DNA of 12,779 nt, taken from JBBRGG01 sp038240875. Its GTDB lineage: Bacteria; Planctomycetota; Phycisphaerae; Phycisphaerales; UBA1924. The DNA is taken from positions 1 through 12,779 of the forward strand of contig JBBRGG010000093.1 of assembly GCA_038240875.1 (NCBI GenBank), read 5' to 3'. The translations under genes were made by a program, and so were the position numbers. Below are positions 1 to 7,258 of this stretch, in pieces; the stretch's first letter is position 1; each line of letters opens with the position of its first letter. The notes under the pieces are model-generated. The model was not told where the DNA came from. It saw only the letters and a program-made list of their open reading frames with translations, and made no database searches.

Positions 1-719
1 TCCAAGACTCAATTGAAGAAACTCGCAGGCAATGGCTCGAATCACTTGATCGAATCAGTCAACTGGACGTCACGCAAACCAGTTACCCGCGTGAGGACTT
101 TCGTGGGGTAAAGGTCGAAGACGCCCAGCTTCGCTTCGAGAAACTTCGCGAAGCCTGGTCCAAAGTAGTAACACCCGGCGAAGCACCCGGAGCAGTTGCT
201 CAGCGCGATCCCCCCAAGCCCTTGGCAAGCTGGGATATCCCATCGCAATGGGGCATCATGTTTGTGTGTTGGGTTGTGGCGGGGATAGTCAGTATTGGCT
301 TTATGAAAGGTGCTCGTAAACGGTTCACTTGGCAGCCTGACACGCAACAACTGACCCTAAGCGACGGGTCGTCGCTGGTTCCGGCGGATATCGAAGAATT
401 CGACAAGCGTCGATGGAGCAAATTTTACGTGTACCTGAAAGTGATCGCGACACATCCCCAACACGGAGGCAAGGAAGTCGAGCTTGATCTATACCGGTAC
501 TTACCGCTCGAAGATTGGATCCTTGAGATGGAGCGGACTCGCTTCCCGGAACGTGCGGAAGCTGAACGAGTCGAAGCTGAACGAGTCGAAGCAGAGCTGG
601 TAAAAACTGAGCAAGCCGAAGTCGAAAAATCTGATTCTGATGTGGGCGGTAAAGGCACCGATGAAGACCTCAGCACGACCAATTTCGATTCCAAGCCAAG
701 CGACAGCGCCAAGTCGTAG
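1..719 (+). CDS. Hypothetical single-helix membrane protein, 5' end outside window
   Basis: The frame is open from the left edge (first full codon at base 3) to the TAG at 717-719, giving about 238 residues without a start, so the N-terminus is missing. The visible part begins with a charged segment, then one clear membrane helix (GIMFVCWVVAGIVSIGF, about residues 83-99 of the visible part) followed by the positive residues KGARKR. Next is a soluble region of roughly 80 residues rich in beta-type sequence (RFTWQPDTQQLTLSDG, DLYRYLPLEDWILEMERTRFPE), which could be a PH-like fold; that is only an impression. The last 60 residues are low complexity: a Glu/Val/Ala repeat and then a Ser/Asp/Lys tail. 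I do not recognise the family. The DUF456 gene starts 6 bases after its stop, so the two are probably co-transcribed. A TTG at 222 could serve as a start, but the same reading frame continues coherently upstream of it. Confidence 0.8.
   Translation, partial: QDSIEETRRQWLESLDRISQLDVTQTSYPREDFRGVKVEDAQLRFEKLREAWSKVVTPGEAPGAVAQRDPPKPLASWDIPSQWGIMFVCWVVAGIVSIGFMKGARKRFTWQPDTQQLTLSDGSSLVPADIEEFDKRRWSKFYVYLKVIATHPQHGGKEVELDLYRYLPLEDWILEMERTRFPERAEAERVEAERVEAELVKTEQAEVEKSDSDVGGKGTDEDLSTTNFDSKPSDSAKS
558..596 (+). repeat. 15-bp in-frame tandem repeat (GAAGCTGAACGAGTC)
   Basis: Two identical 15-base units (558-572 and 573-587) are followed by a partial third (588-596). They encode E-A-E-R-V units inside the C-terminal tail of the first gene, giving an AERVEAERVEAE stretch likely to be helical or coiled-coil. 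The perfect nucleotide match between units suggests recent slippage duplication. Confidence 0.85.
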
Positions 720-725
720 TACCTT

Positions 726-1298
726 GTGCATGCAGATTGGGGCGAGCTTGTGAGCTGGTTGCCCGATTTCTCCACAATCGATTGGGCGCAGAGTCTGCCT
801 TATATAGCTGCGATCATCGTGATCATCGCGGGATTAATCGGCATCTTTCTGGCGATCATCACGCTTCCGGGCGCGTGGATCGCGATTGCGGTTTCATTGC
901 TGGTGTGGTGGTGGCAGCCACAACTCTTTGAGTGGTGGACGTTTCTCATTGCCATTTTGATTGCCGGGTTGGGCGAGCTCATCGAGTTTGCGGCGTCGGC
1001 ACTTGGCGCGGCAAAGGCTGGCTCTACGCGCAAGGGCGCTATCGGTGCCGCCATCGGTACCCTCGTTGGCGCGATTGCAGGCATTCCCTTTTGGCCGCCC
1101 ATAGGTACGATTGTCGGTGGCGTGCTTGGTGCGGCGTTGGGAGCCTTTATAGCTGAGCGCGGCGCCGCGAATCGCACGTGGGGCCAAGCTGGTAAAGCAA
1201 GCGTCGGAGCGGCAATCGGCAGGATCATCGCAACGATTGCCAAGGGAATCATCGCAGGTGGCGTAGCGCTTGTACTTGCGATTGCGACCTTCTGGTAA
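726..1298 (+). CDS. DUF456 family integral membrane protein
   Basis: 190 residues from GTG 726; a second in-frame GTG at 750 would shorten it by 8 residues, and neither has a strong Shine-Dalgarno sequence. The protein is almost entirely hydrophobic. After a short N-terminus come two helices (about residues 25-45 and 48-65) around an IITLPGAW segment. A third follows (about 70-90, FLIAILIAGLGELIEFAASALGA). The glycine-rich block AKAGSTRKGAIGAAIGTLVGAIAGIPFWPPIGTIVG... ends in GAALGAFIAERGA, and a last helix reaches the C-terminus. The order LPG, then a Glu in the third helix, then GA-K-x-G-S-x-x-G-x-x-GA and a second G-rich block matches the DUF456 family, whose function is not established. 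Glycine-zipper packing in the inner membrane is likely. It probably forms an operon with the preceding membrane protein gene. Confidence 0.85.
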   Translation: MHADWGELVSWLPDFSTIDWAQSLPYIAAIIVIIAGLIGIFLAIITLPGAWIAIAVSLLVWWWQPQLFEWWTFLIAILIAGLGELIEFAASALGAAKAGSTRKGAIGAAIGTLVGAIAGIPFWPPIGTIVGGVLGAALGAFIAERGAANRTWGQAGKASVGAAIGRIIATIAKGIIAGGVALVLAIATFW

Positions 1299-1639
1299 TT
1301 ATCTTACCGGTACCGGTTTCCCGCCGTCGCCTTCACATAGCTGGCATGTCCACTGACTAAAGTTTTTCATCCACGCATCGATCACTTCAGCGACAATCCA
1401 CAGTGTGATGTGAAACGTTGGCCAGATTTGTACGAACAATGCGTGCTCAGGCGGGCCATGAACTGGTTACCTGTTATTTGTACAAGATTGGGCTCCTATA
1501 ACCTTCACTGTTTAACTGCGTTTCGTATGGGTTTCGTATTGGGTTTCTCGATGGGTTTTTGTGGTGGGTTTCGTGATGTCGGTAGCGCGAATTGTGTATC
1601 GACTCTCATTTGCCTCGCCCAGACCATTTCTTTGGAGCC
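1299..1639. other. Intergenic region upstream of the efflux operon
   Basis: No convincing gene is seen here. Just after the DUF456 stop is a perfect 12-base palindrome, ACCGGTACCGGT (1306-1317), without a loop or a T-run, so it is a poor terminator. A short minus-strand open frame (1299-1466) reads plausibly but lacks a good start. TATAAC at 1497-1502 resembles a -10 box but has no good -35 at normal spacing. The GGGTTT repeat array (1518-1577) sits in what would be the 5' leader of the efflux operon. Confidence 0.6.
1518..1577 (+). repeat. Degenerate 12-bp tandem repeat with four spaced GGGTTT units
   Basis: A leading GCGTTTCGTAT unit (1518-1528) is followed by GGGTTTCGTATT (1529-1540), GGGTTTCTCGAT (1541-1552), a 13-base GGGTTTTTGTGGT (1553-1565) and GGGTTTCGTGAT (1566-1577). 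The four GGG runs start 12, 12 and 13 bases apart. The array ends 62 bases before the ATG of the membrane fusion protein gene, on the sense strand. Confidence 0.8.
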
Positions 1640-3028
1640 ATGTGCGTGTGGAAGTGGATCCTTGGCGTACTGCTCGTGCTCGCCGCCTCGTGCATTGGTG
1701 GCGGCTTGCTTTTGGAATCAACGGGCAAGCTTAAGGAGCTTCGCGCCAACTTCGACCCTCAATCCAAGCCAGTTACTGTTCGCTTTGGTATTGTTGAACG
1801 AGGCGATGTGGTCCGCGTCGTGAGCGCGCCCGGGCAGATCGAGCCCAAGACCAAGGTCGAAATCTCGGCGCAAGTCTCCGCGCGCATCATCGCGCTGCCC
1901 TTTCGCGAAGGCGCGGTAGTCAAGGCAAATGATGTTGTGTGTCGTCTTGACTCGCGTGATTTGGCTGCGAACCTCACGAGCGCTCAAGCTCAGCTTAAGA
2001 GCGAAGAAGCACGCTTAGAAAGCGCCAAGGCCGCTCTTGCCAATGCATCGCTCGAGCGCGGCAGGTCGCGTGAACTCTTTGCCACCAAGGACATCGCCAA
2101 AGCGGAACTTGATGCCGCCGAACTCGCATATGCCCGTTCTCTAGCCGAGCTGGGCGTTGCGCTTCAAGCAATTGAAATCGCGCGAGCCAACATCGACCGC
2201 TCGCAGGAAGACCTGAGCCGAACCACCATCATCGCGCCCTTCGATGGCGTCATCACCACTCTTGATGCCGAGGTTGGTGAGCTGGTCGTCGTCGGCACGT
2301 TGAACACGCCAGGCTCGGTCTTTATGACGATTTCCGACCTGACCACGATGTTGGTCAAGGCTCGGATCGATGAGGCCAACATCGCCAAGGTTGCCACGGG
2401 GCAACGAGCTCGCGTTGACATCAGCGCGTACGACGGCATCACGTTTACCGGCATCGTTGAGCACGTCGGCCTTACTCGCAAGCGAGACACCGATGGCACG
2501 GCGTACTACGAAGCCGACGTCATCCTCGACCCGCGCAATGACATCCAGCTGCGTACAGGCCTTACTGCGAGCGTCGATATCGAAGTGGAAGTTCTTCGTG
2601 ATGTGCTCAAGGTCGTCAGCCAGGCAATTGTCGAACGCCGCGTTGATGAGTTGCCGGCGGATGTTGGTGCGAGTTCGGCGGTTGATCGCAAGAGAGGCTT
2701 CGCGCGGGTGATCTATGTTGCGCGCAATGGGGTCGCAAAGCCTGTGGCAGTCCGCACTGGAGCTGTCGACCTCACACACACCGTCATCCTCGAAGGGATT
2801 ACGCAAGGCGAAACGGTCATTACCGGGCCTTTCAAGGTCCTTATGGACCTTCGCACTGATAGGCTTGTTAAAAGTGACGTACCAGCGAGTGATGCGGCCA
2901 CGGGAACAGAGATTGGCGGCCAAGCTACTAACGAACCAAAGCTCGATGGGCCGACTTCGGATGATCTTGCTGACGAGAACAAGAGCAACAGCGAGCCAGG
3001 TGGTGGCGGTTCAGGTGGTGGGCCATGA
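1640..3028 (+). CDS. MacA/HlyD-like membrane fusion protein of an ABC efflux pump
   Basis: Periplasmic adaptor that should link the inner-membrane ABC transporter to the outer-membrane channel encoded downstream. From ATG 1640 it has 462 residues. An N-terminal membrane anchor (WKWILGVLLVLAASCIGGGLLL, about 4-25) precedes a barrel-sandwich half with APGQIEPKTKVEISAQVSARI. A long alpha-hairpin coiled coil follows (about 110-190, repeated Ala/Glu/Leu, AQAQLKSEEARLESAKAALAN). The second lipoyl half is TIIAPFDGVITTLDAEVGELV, and then come the beta-barrel and membrane-proximal domains (to about 410). The last 50 residues are a disordered tail ending GGGGSGGGP, unusual for the family. Start choice: GGAG at 1634-1637 lies only 2 bases from ATG 1640 but 8 bases from the in-frame GTG 1646, so GTG 1646 may be the true start. 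The frame is open further up to a TTG at 1592. Its stop overlaps the next start (ATGA). The substrate is unknown. Confidence 0.9.
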   Translation: MCVWKWILGVLLVLAASCIGGGLLLESTGKLKELRANFDPQSKPVTVRFGIVERGDVVRVVSAPGQIEPKTKVEISAQVSARIIALPFREGAVVKANDVVCRLDSRDLAANLTSAQAQLKSEEARLESAKAALANASLERGRSRELFATKDIAKAELDAAELAYARSLAELGVALQAIEIARANIDRSQEDLSRTTIIAPFDGVITTLDAEVGELVVVGTLNTPGSVFMTISDLTTMLVKARIDEANIAKVATGQRARVDISAYDGITFTGIVEHVGLTRKRDTDGTAYYEADVILDPRNDIQLRTGLTASVDIEVEVLRDVLKVVSQAIVERRVDELPADVGASSAVDRKRGFARVIYVARNGVAKPVAVRTGAVDLTHTVILEGITQGETVITGPFKVLMDLRTDRLVKSDVPASDAATGTEIGGQATNEPKLDGPTSDDLADENKSNSEPGGGGSGGGP

Positions 3029-3900
3029 CAGATCTGGTTGACATCAGTACGAGCACAGCGGACACAAGGCCGCTGGGATCACGCTCCAACCTGGAATATA
3101 CCGCCAACCCAATTGCGATTGAAGTTCGTGCGGCGCACAAGAATTACAAGATGGGCGCCGACATCGTGCGCGCATTGCGTGGCGTAGATCTTGTTGTCCG
3201 TCGAAACGAGTTCGTCGCGATCATGGGTTCATCGGGTTCGGGCAAGTCGACGCTGATGAACATCCTTGGATGCCTCGATAGGCCGACCGAGGGTTCGTAT
3301 TTGCTCGCGGGCAAGCCGACGCACATCGCAACCGCCGCCCAGCTTGCGCGGATTCGCAACGAAGAGATCGGCTTTGTCTTCCAGTCGTTTGAGTTGCTGC
3401 CACGTGAGACGGCGCTGTCGAATGTGATGCTCCCGTTGCTCTACTCGCGCAAGCACTGGCTTGGTGCGAGAAGGCTCGCGACCAAAGCCCTCGAGCGCGT
3501 GGGGCTTGGCAACCGCATGGACCACCGTCCCAATCAGCTAAGTGGCGGCCAGCGCCAGCGCGTCGCGATCGCGCGCGCACTGGTCAACCAACCCAGCATC
3601 CTGCTCGCGGACGAACCCACAGGCAATCTTGATAGCAAGACTAGCGAAGAAATCATCGCGCTATTCCAGGAACTCCACGACCAAGGACAGACAATTGTGA
3701 TTGTGACGCACGAAGAAAACGTCGCGGGTAATGCGCGTCGAATTGTGCGGCTTCGCGATGGCCAGATCCTGAGCGACCACCCTACCAACGAAGATCCGGT
3801 GCATACCGATTATGTTCGCCGAGCGATTGTATTATCTGGGGGTGTGTTGCCTGCGATTGTGTCTGCGGCCGCGCTTGATAAGACGGGTGCTGCGCAATGA
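3025..3900 (+). CDS. MacB/LolD-type ABC transporter ATP-binding protein
   Basis: Cytoplasmic ATPase that powers the permease encoded next. It has 291 residues and all the ABC motifs: Walker A GSSGSGKST (68-76), Q-loop Q120 (FVFQSFELLP), signature LSGGQ (172-176), Walker B ILLADEP with catalytic E197, the D-loop NLDS, and switch His229 (VIVTHE). The sequence around them (LGCLDRPTEG, RNEEIGFVFQ, ADEPTGNLDS) is typical of the MacB/LolD/FtsE group, which drives mechanotransmission rather than passage through a membrane channel. A 30-residue polar N-terminal extension and a 35-residue C-terminal extension (to AALDKTGAAQ) lie outside the usual domain of about 230 residues. The start is fixed by the ATGA overlap with the preceding stop; the same overlap recurs at its own end, so translational coupling is likely. 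Confidence 0.95.
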   Translation: MTDLVDISTSTADTRPLGSRSNLEYTANPIAIEVRAAHKNYKMGADIVRALRGVDLVVRRNEFVAIMGSSGSGKSTLMNILGCLDRPTEGSYLLAGKPTHIATAAQLARIRNEEIGFVFQSFELLPRETALSNVMLPLLYSRKHWLGARRLATKALERVGLGNRMDHRPNQLSGGQRQRVAIARALVNQPSILLADEPTGNLDSKTSEEIIALFQELHDQGQTIVIVTHEENVAGNARRIVRLRDGQILSDHPTNEDPVHTDYVRRAIVLSGGVLPAIVSAAALDKTGAAQ

Positions 3901-5135
3901 TCATTATTCGTTTACTTTATCAAACCGTCGCGCTCGCAATCGCACAAGTCTGGGCGAATAAGGTGCGAGCAATCCTGACGACGCTGGGCATAATCATCGC
4001 GGTGTGGGCCGTGATCACGACGGGTGCGGCGATGCAGGGCTTTCGCGGCTTCATCCTGAACCAGTTCAGCGTCTTTGGCGCGAACCAATTGTGGATCTTT
4101 CCACGGATGCCCCCGGACCAACGCGATCGGTTCAGCTTTCGGCAGATCCGCATCACGATGAAGGAGATCGACCTGATCGACGACTATTGCGAATCGATCG
4201 CGTTGATCACGCCGATCATGCAGATCAATTCTTCGGTGCAGCATGGCGACCGCGTGCGACCGGTGGTTAACATCACCGCCGTGCGTCCGTCCTGGCACGA
4301 GATCGAGCAGCGGTTCGTCACCATCGGCAGGCCGATCATGCAAAGCGATGAGGACGAAGCGCTGCAGGTGTGCCTGGTGAATGCCAAGGGCATCGAAGAG
4401 CTTGCGCTGCCCAGCGACCCCAGCGGCACTTCGATCCTCGTCGAAGGCCGGCGTTTCCTTGTCGTCGGTGTTGTCGAGTCAAAATCTGTCAGCCCTGTCT
4501 TCGGCGGCGACGAAGCCCAGACCGAGGTCATAATCCCCTTTCGCACCGGGCAAAAAATGCGTTCTGACCCGAGGATTTATGCGACGGCGGCAACGGTCCG
4601 ACCGGATTTGTTCGAGGATGCCAAGGCGGAAGTACGCGCGGTGCTTCGCCGCGAACGCAAGCTCAACCCCGATGATCCTGACACCTTTGGCATCGAAGCG
4701 ATCCAGCAAGTTATCCAAACTGTTCAGCGCGTGACCACGGCCATGACGGGCATCTTGATCGGCGTTGTCGGCGTCGCGCTGGTTGTGGGCGGGGTCGGGA
4801 TCATGAACATCATGCTCGTGTCGGTCTCCGAACGCACGCGCGAGATCGGCTTGCGCAAGGCGATGGGCGCGAGGCCCGAGGTGATCTTGTTGCAGTTTCT
4901 TGTTGAAGCAATTGTGTTGTGCTTGATCGGGTGCATGGTCGGGATGGCGGTCGCGGGCGCGTTGGTCTTTGCCGCGCGATCAATCGACCATGAATTTACT
5001 CGGGCGTTGATGGTGCCTATGTGGGCTGTCACGCTTTCGGTCGGTTTCTCGATTGCCACCGGCGTGATCTTTGGCATGTTCCCCGCGATCAAAGCCGCAC
5101 GTTTGAATCCCATCGATGCGCTGCGTCACGAGTGA
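3897..5135 (+). CDS. MacB/FtsX-like ABC transporter permease
   Basis: Inner-membrane permease of the efflux complex, 412 residues. It has the four-helix MacB plan. One N-terminal helix (about 25-47, AILTTLGIIIAVWAVITTGAAM) is followed by a large periplasmic domain (about 50-280, MacB core) and then three C-terminal helices (about 283-309, 331-360 and 374-396). The family hallmark SERTREIGLRKAMGAR (311-326) lies in the loop between helices 2 and 3, and the protein ends in the usual FPAIKAARLNPIDALRHE. Unlike E. coli MacB, the ATPase is a separate polypeptide, the preceding gene, whose stop overlaps this start by ATGA. Substrate classes known for the family include macrolides, peptides, toxins and lipids; nothing here discriminates among them. 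Confidence 0.95.
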   Translation: MIIIRLLYQTVALAIAQVWANKVRAILTTLGIIIAVWAVITTGAAMQGFRGFILNQFSVFGANQLWIFPRMPPDQRDRFSFRQIRITMKEIDLIDDYCESIALITPIMQINSSVQHGDRVRPVVNITAVRPSWHEIEQRFVTIGRPIMQSDEDEALQVCLVNAKGIEELALPSDPSGTSILVEGRRFLVVGVVESKSVSPVFGGDEAQTEVIIPFRTGQKMRSDPRIYATAATVRPDLFEDAKAEVRAVLRRERKLNPDDPDTFGIEAIQQVIQTVQRVTTAMTGILIGVVGVALVVGGVGIMNIMLVSVSERTREIGLRKAMGARPEVILLQFLVEAIVLCLIGCMVGMAVAGALVFAARSIDHEFTRALMVPMWAVTLSVGFSIATGVIFGMFPAIKAARLNPIDALRHE

Positions 5136-5181
5136 AAGCAACTCTTTCCAAGAAGCCTCTCCTACTTGCTGTACTCCAATC

Positions 5182-6993
5182 ATGCGCATGAACATGTACA
5201 CGAATAATTCAACTACGCATCAGGCTCTAGCGTGCGGGTCCGCAAAGGCAGCGGCGGGAAGATTTGCATGTGCGGCGTTGGTTGTCGCGTGCGGGCTCGC
5301 CTCGTGTGCAAAGAATCCGTTCACATCAAATCCTGATGACTACGCGAGGCAGGTCGCGCTTTCACGCTTGCGCGAAATCCAAGTTGCGCGGTTCAACGAG
5401 CACACAAAGCAGAAGGCATCGCAGGCAGATGAATCGCAGTCGAGCAGCGCGGAAGCAACAGCCGCGGCAGCAACTCGATCCCAAGCAACGCCCGCGGTTG
5501 TCCAGTCAACCGACGAGCGAGCCGCAACAGTGCCAACCAATGTGGACCTGACGCTGGAACGGTGCAGGGCAAGCGCGCTGACGAGGAACCTCGATTTGTC
5601 GGTTGCGGTGCTGGACCCGACCATCGCACAAGAGCGCGTCAACGCGGAAGAGGCCAAGTTTGAGAGCGCGTTCACCTTCTCGACACGATGGCGCGAGCTG
5701 GATAATCCGACCGCGAGCGAGCTTTCGTCTTCGACATTGTCGCAGCAGACAATCGAGCCTGGCGTGCGTGTGCCTTTGCGTACCGGTGGTACGGCGACTG
5801 TCACCTTGCCGATCTCACGCAGCGAAGATAACAACTCATTCTCGACATTAAACCCAGCGTACACGTCGGATTTGGCTTTCTCGCTGAGCCAGCCTTTGCT
5901 GCGCGGCGCGGGGCGGCGCATTTCCACGGCGTCGATTCGCATCGCCGGATTTGAGCAGCAAGCGAGCGAAGCCAGGACCAAACTCGAAGTAATCCGGCAA
6001 CTCGCTGCGGTTGATCGTGCGTATTGGCGGTTATACGAATCGCGCGCGAGCCTTGATGTTGCCCAGCGACAGCTTGAACTTGCGCAAGCGCAGCGCGATC
6101 GCGCCAAGCGCAGAGTTGATTCGCAGGCAATTGCGGAAGTCGAGTTGCTGCGTGCAGAGTCGGGCGTGGCGGATCGGTTAGACGCGATCATTCGCGCCAA
6201 GAGCGACGTGCTGCAGCGGCAGCGCGAGCTGAAGCGATTGATTAACGAGCCTAATCTGCCTGTCGAAGGCGATCAGATGTTGGTGCCTTCGACGCTGCCT
6301 GATCCTGTGGAGTATTCGTTCGACAAAAACATGCTCCTCACGCAAGCGGTTGGCGAACGGATGGAAATGTTGGAGCTGGAACTGACCATCGCGGCGGATG
6401 CCGTGCGGGTAATGCTTGATCGCGACGCAACGCTGCCCCTGGTGACGCTGGACTATGCGTACCGCGTGAATGGCCTAGGTAGGTCGTTGAGCCGGAGCTT
6501 GGACACGGGCTTTGACAACAAGTTTGAGAGCTGGGAGCTGGGCTTGTCCGCTGACATCCCGGTGGGCAATGAGCAGGCGCGTTCCAGGTTGCGCGAGACA
6601 ATTGTGCAGCGGTTGCAAAGGTTGCAGACCAAGGCTTCGCGTGAGCAATCGATTCGGCGCGAGGTGTTGGATGCGGTTGATTCGCTCGATGCGGCGTGGC
6701 AGCGGATCTTGGCGGCGCGGCAGTCGGTGATACTGAATACGCGGACGTTTCAAGCCGAGCAAAGGCAGTTTGAAGTCGGCATATCCACCAGCACCAACGT
6801 TCTCGATGCGGCGTCGCGACTCTCTGAGGCACAGCTTGCCGAAGTGCGCGCGCTCACGGATTACCAGATTGCGCAGGTCGATCTTGCGTTCGCCACGGGC
6901 ACACTTCTCGGCGCGGCCAAAGTTGAGTGGGCTCCGGCGAAGGCTCCTGATATTAATCGCGATGAAGTAAGCCGATTTGATCTGAAGGATTGA
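5182..6993 (+). CDS. TolC-family outer-membrane factor, predicted lipoprotein
   Basis: Outer-membrane channel that should complete the tripartite pump. From ATG 5182 it has 603 residues. In-frame ATGs at 5188 and 5194 are equally possible, and one at 5116 would overlap the permease gene by 20 bases. I prefer 5182-5194 because the hydrophobic stretch then lies nearer the N-terminus. None has a clear Shine-Dalgarno sequence. The hydrophobic stretch FACAALVVACGLASC has a lipobox (LASC) with the lipidation Cys at 5305-5307. A polar Gln/Ala/Ser linker follows, then two outer-membrane efflux repeats. The first starts near VDLTLERCRASALTRNLDLSVA and holds the strand FSLSQPLLRGAGRR and the coiled coil YWRLYESRASLDVAQRQLELAQAQRDRAKRRV. 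The second contains LPLVTLDYAYRVNG, SWELGLSADIPVGN and a second coiled coil to the C-terminus. Length is above the usual 450-500, mainly from the linker. It lies 46 bases after the permease, in the same operon. Confidence 0.9.
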   Translation: MRMNMYTNNSTTHQALACGSAKAAAGRFACAALVVACGLASCAKNPFTSNPDDYARQVALSRLREIQVARFNEHTKQKASQADESQSSSAEATAAAATRSQATPAVVQSTDERAATVPTNVDLTLERCRASALTRNLDLSVAVLDPTIAQERVNAEEAKFESAFTFSTRWRELDNPTASELSSSTLSQQTIEPGVRVPLRTGGTATVTLPISRSEDNNSFSTLNPAYTSDLAFSLSQPLLRGAGRRISTASIRIAGFEQQASEARTKLEVIRQLAAVDRAYWRLYESRASLDVAQRQLELAQAQRDRAKRRVDSQAIAEVELLRAESGVADRLDAIIRAKSDVLQRQRELKRLINEPNLPVEGDQMLVPSTLPDPVEYSFDKNMLLTQAVGERMEMLELELTIAADAVRVMLDRDATLPLVTLDYAYRVNGLGRSLSRSLDTGFDNKFESWELGLSADIPVGNEQARSRLRETIVQRLQRLQTKASREQSIRREVLDAVDSLDAAWQRILAARQSVILNTRTFQAEQRQFEVGISTSTNVLDAASRLSEAQLAEVRALTDYQIAQVDLAFATGTLLGAAKVEWAPAKAPDINRDEVSRFDLKD

Positions 6994-7258
6994 AGATAAG
7001 GATTCGATAGCGCTTCGAGCTTTGAGGCGTGGATAGCGGTTTGGAATGGCTGATGCTGTGCTTACCTTGACGCACGAGGAGATTTGATCGCGACTCTTCT
7101 CTTTATTTTGTAGTTGAGCAGCTACCAGAAGTAGTTTGTGCAACTATTGGTCGTGCGTGTCTGTATCGTCGATGAGTCTTTCTCTTCGGCGTTCGCCGAT
7201 TGTGATGCGTTGGGTTCTTCTGAGTCTGCTTGACTGGAAAGAAACAGGAGAGTTACAC
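6994..7258. other. Intergenic gap after the efflux operon
   Basis: 265 bases without a supported gene. A weak hairpin lies 17 bases after the tolC-like stop (7011-7029, seven pairs including two G-U, loop AGCTT). It has no T-run, so termination is uncertain. A second small inverted repeat, TCGGCG-TT-CGCCGA, is at 7186-7199. AGGAG at 7246-7250 is the ribosome binding site of the next gene. The downstream reading frame is open back to 7136 but the upstream part does not look coding. I found no convincing sigma-70 promoter. Confidence 0.5.

Noticed and set aside
1306..1317. Palindrome ACCGGTACCGGT as a terminator
   Set aside because: There is no loop and no T-run; it could be a protein-binding site, but nothing supports that.
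1478..1502. Possible sigma-70 promoter TTGTAC...TATAAC
   Set aside because: The spacer is only 13 bases and the -35 match is poor.
1410..1823. 137-residue + strand open frame containing MGFVLGFSMGFCGGF
   Set aside because: It overlaps the well-supported membrane fusion protein gene in another frame for half its length. The GF pattern is simply the translation of the GGGTTT repeat.
2141..2923. 260-residue minus-strand open frame
   Set aside because: Shadow of the membrane fusion protein gene; no domain-like sequence, and the + strand frame has clear family motifs.
5340..6200. 286-residue minus-strand open frame
   Set aside because: Shadow of the TolC-like gene; Ser/Arg/Ala-rich text typical of reverse frames in GC-rich DNA.
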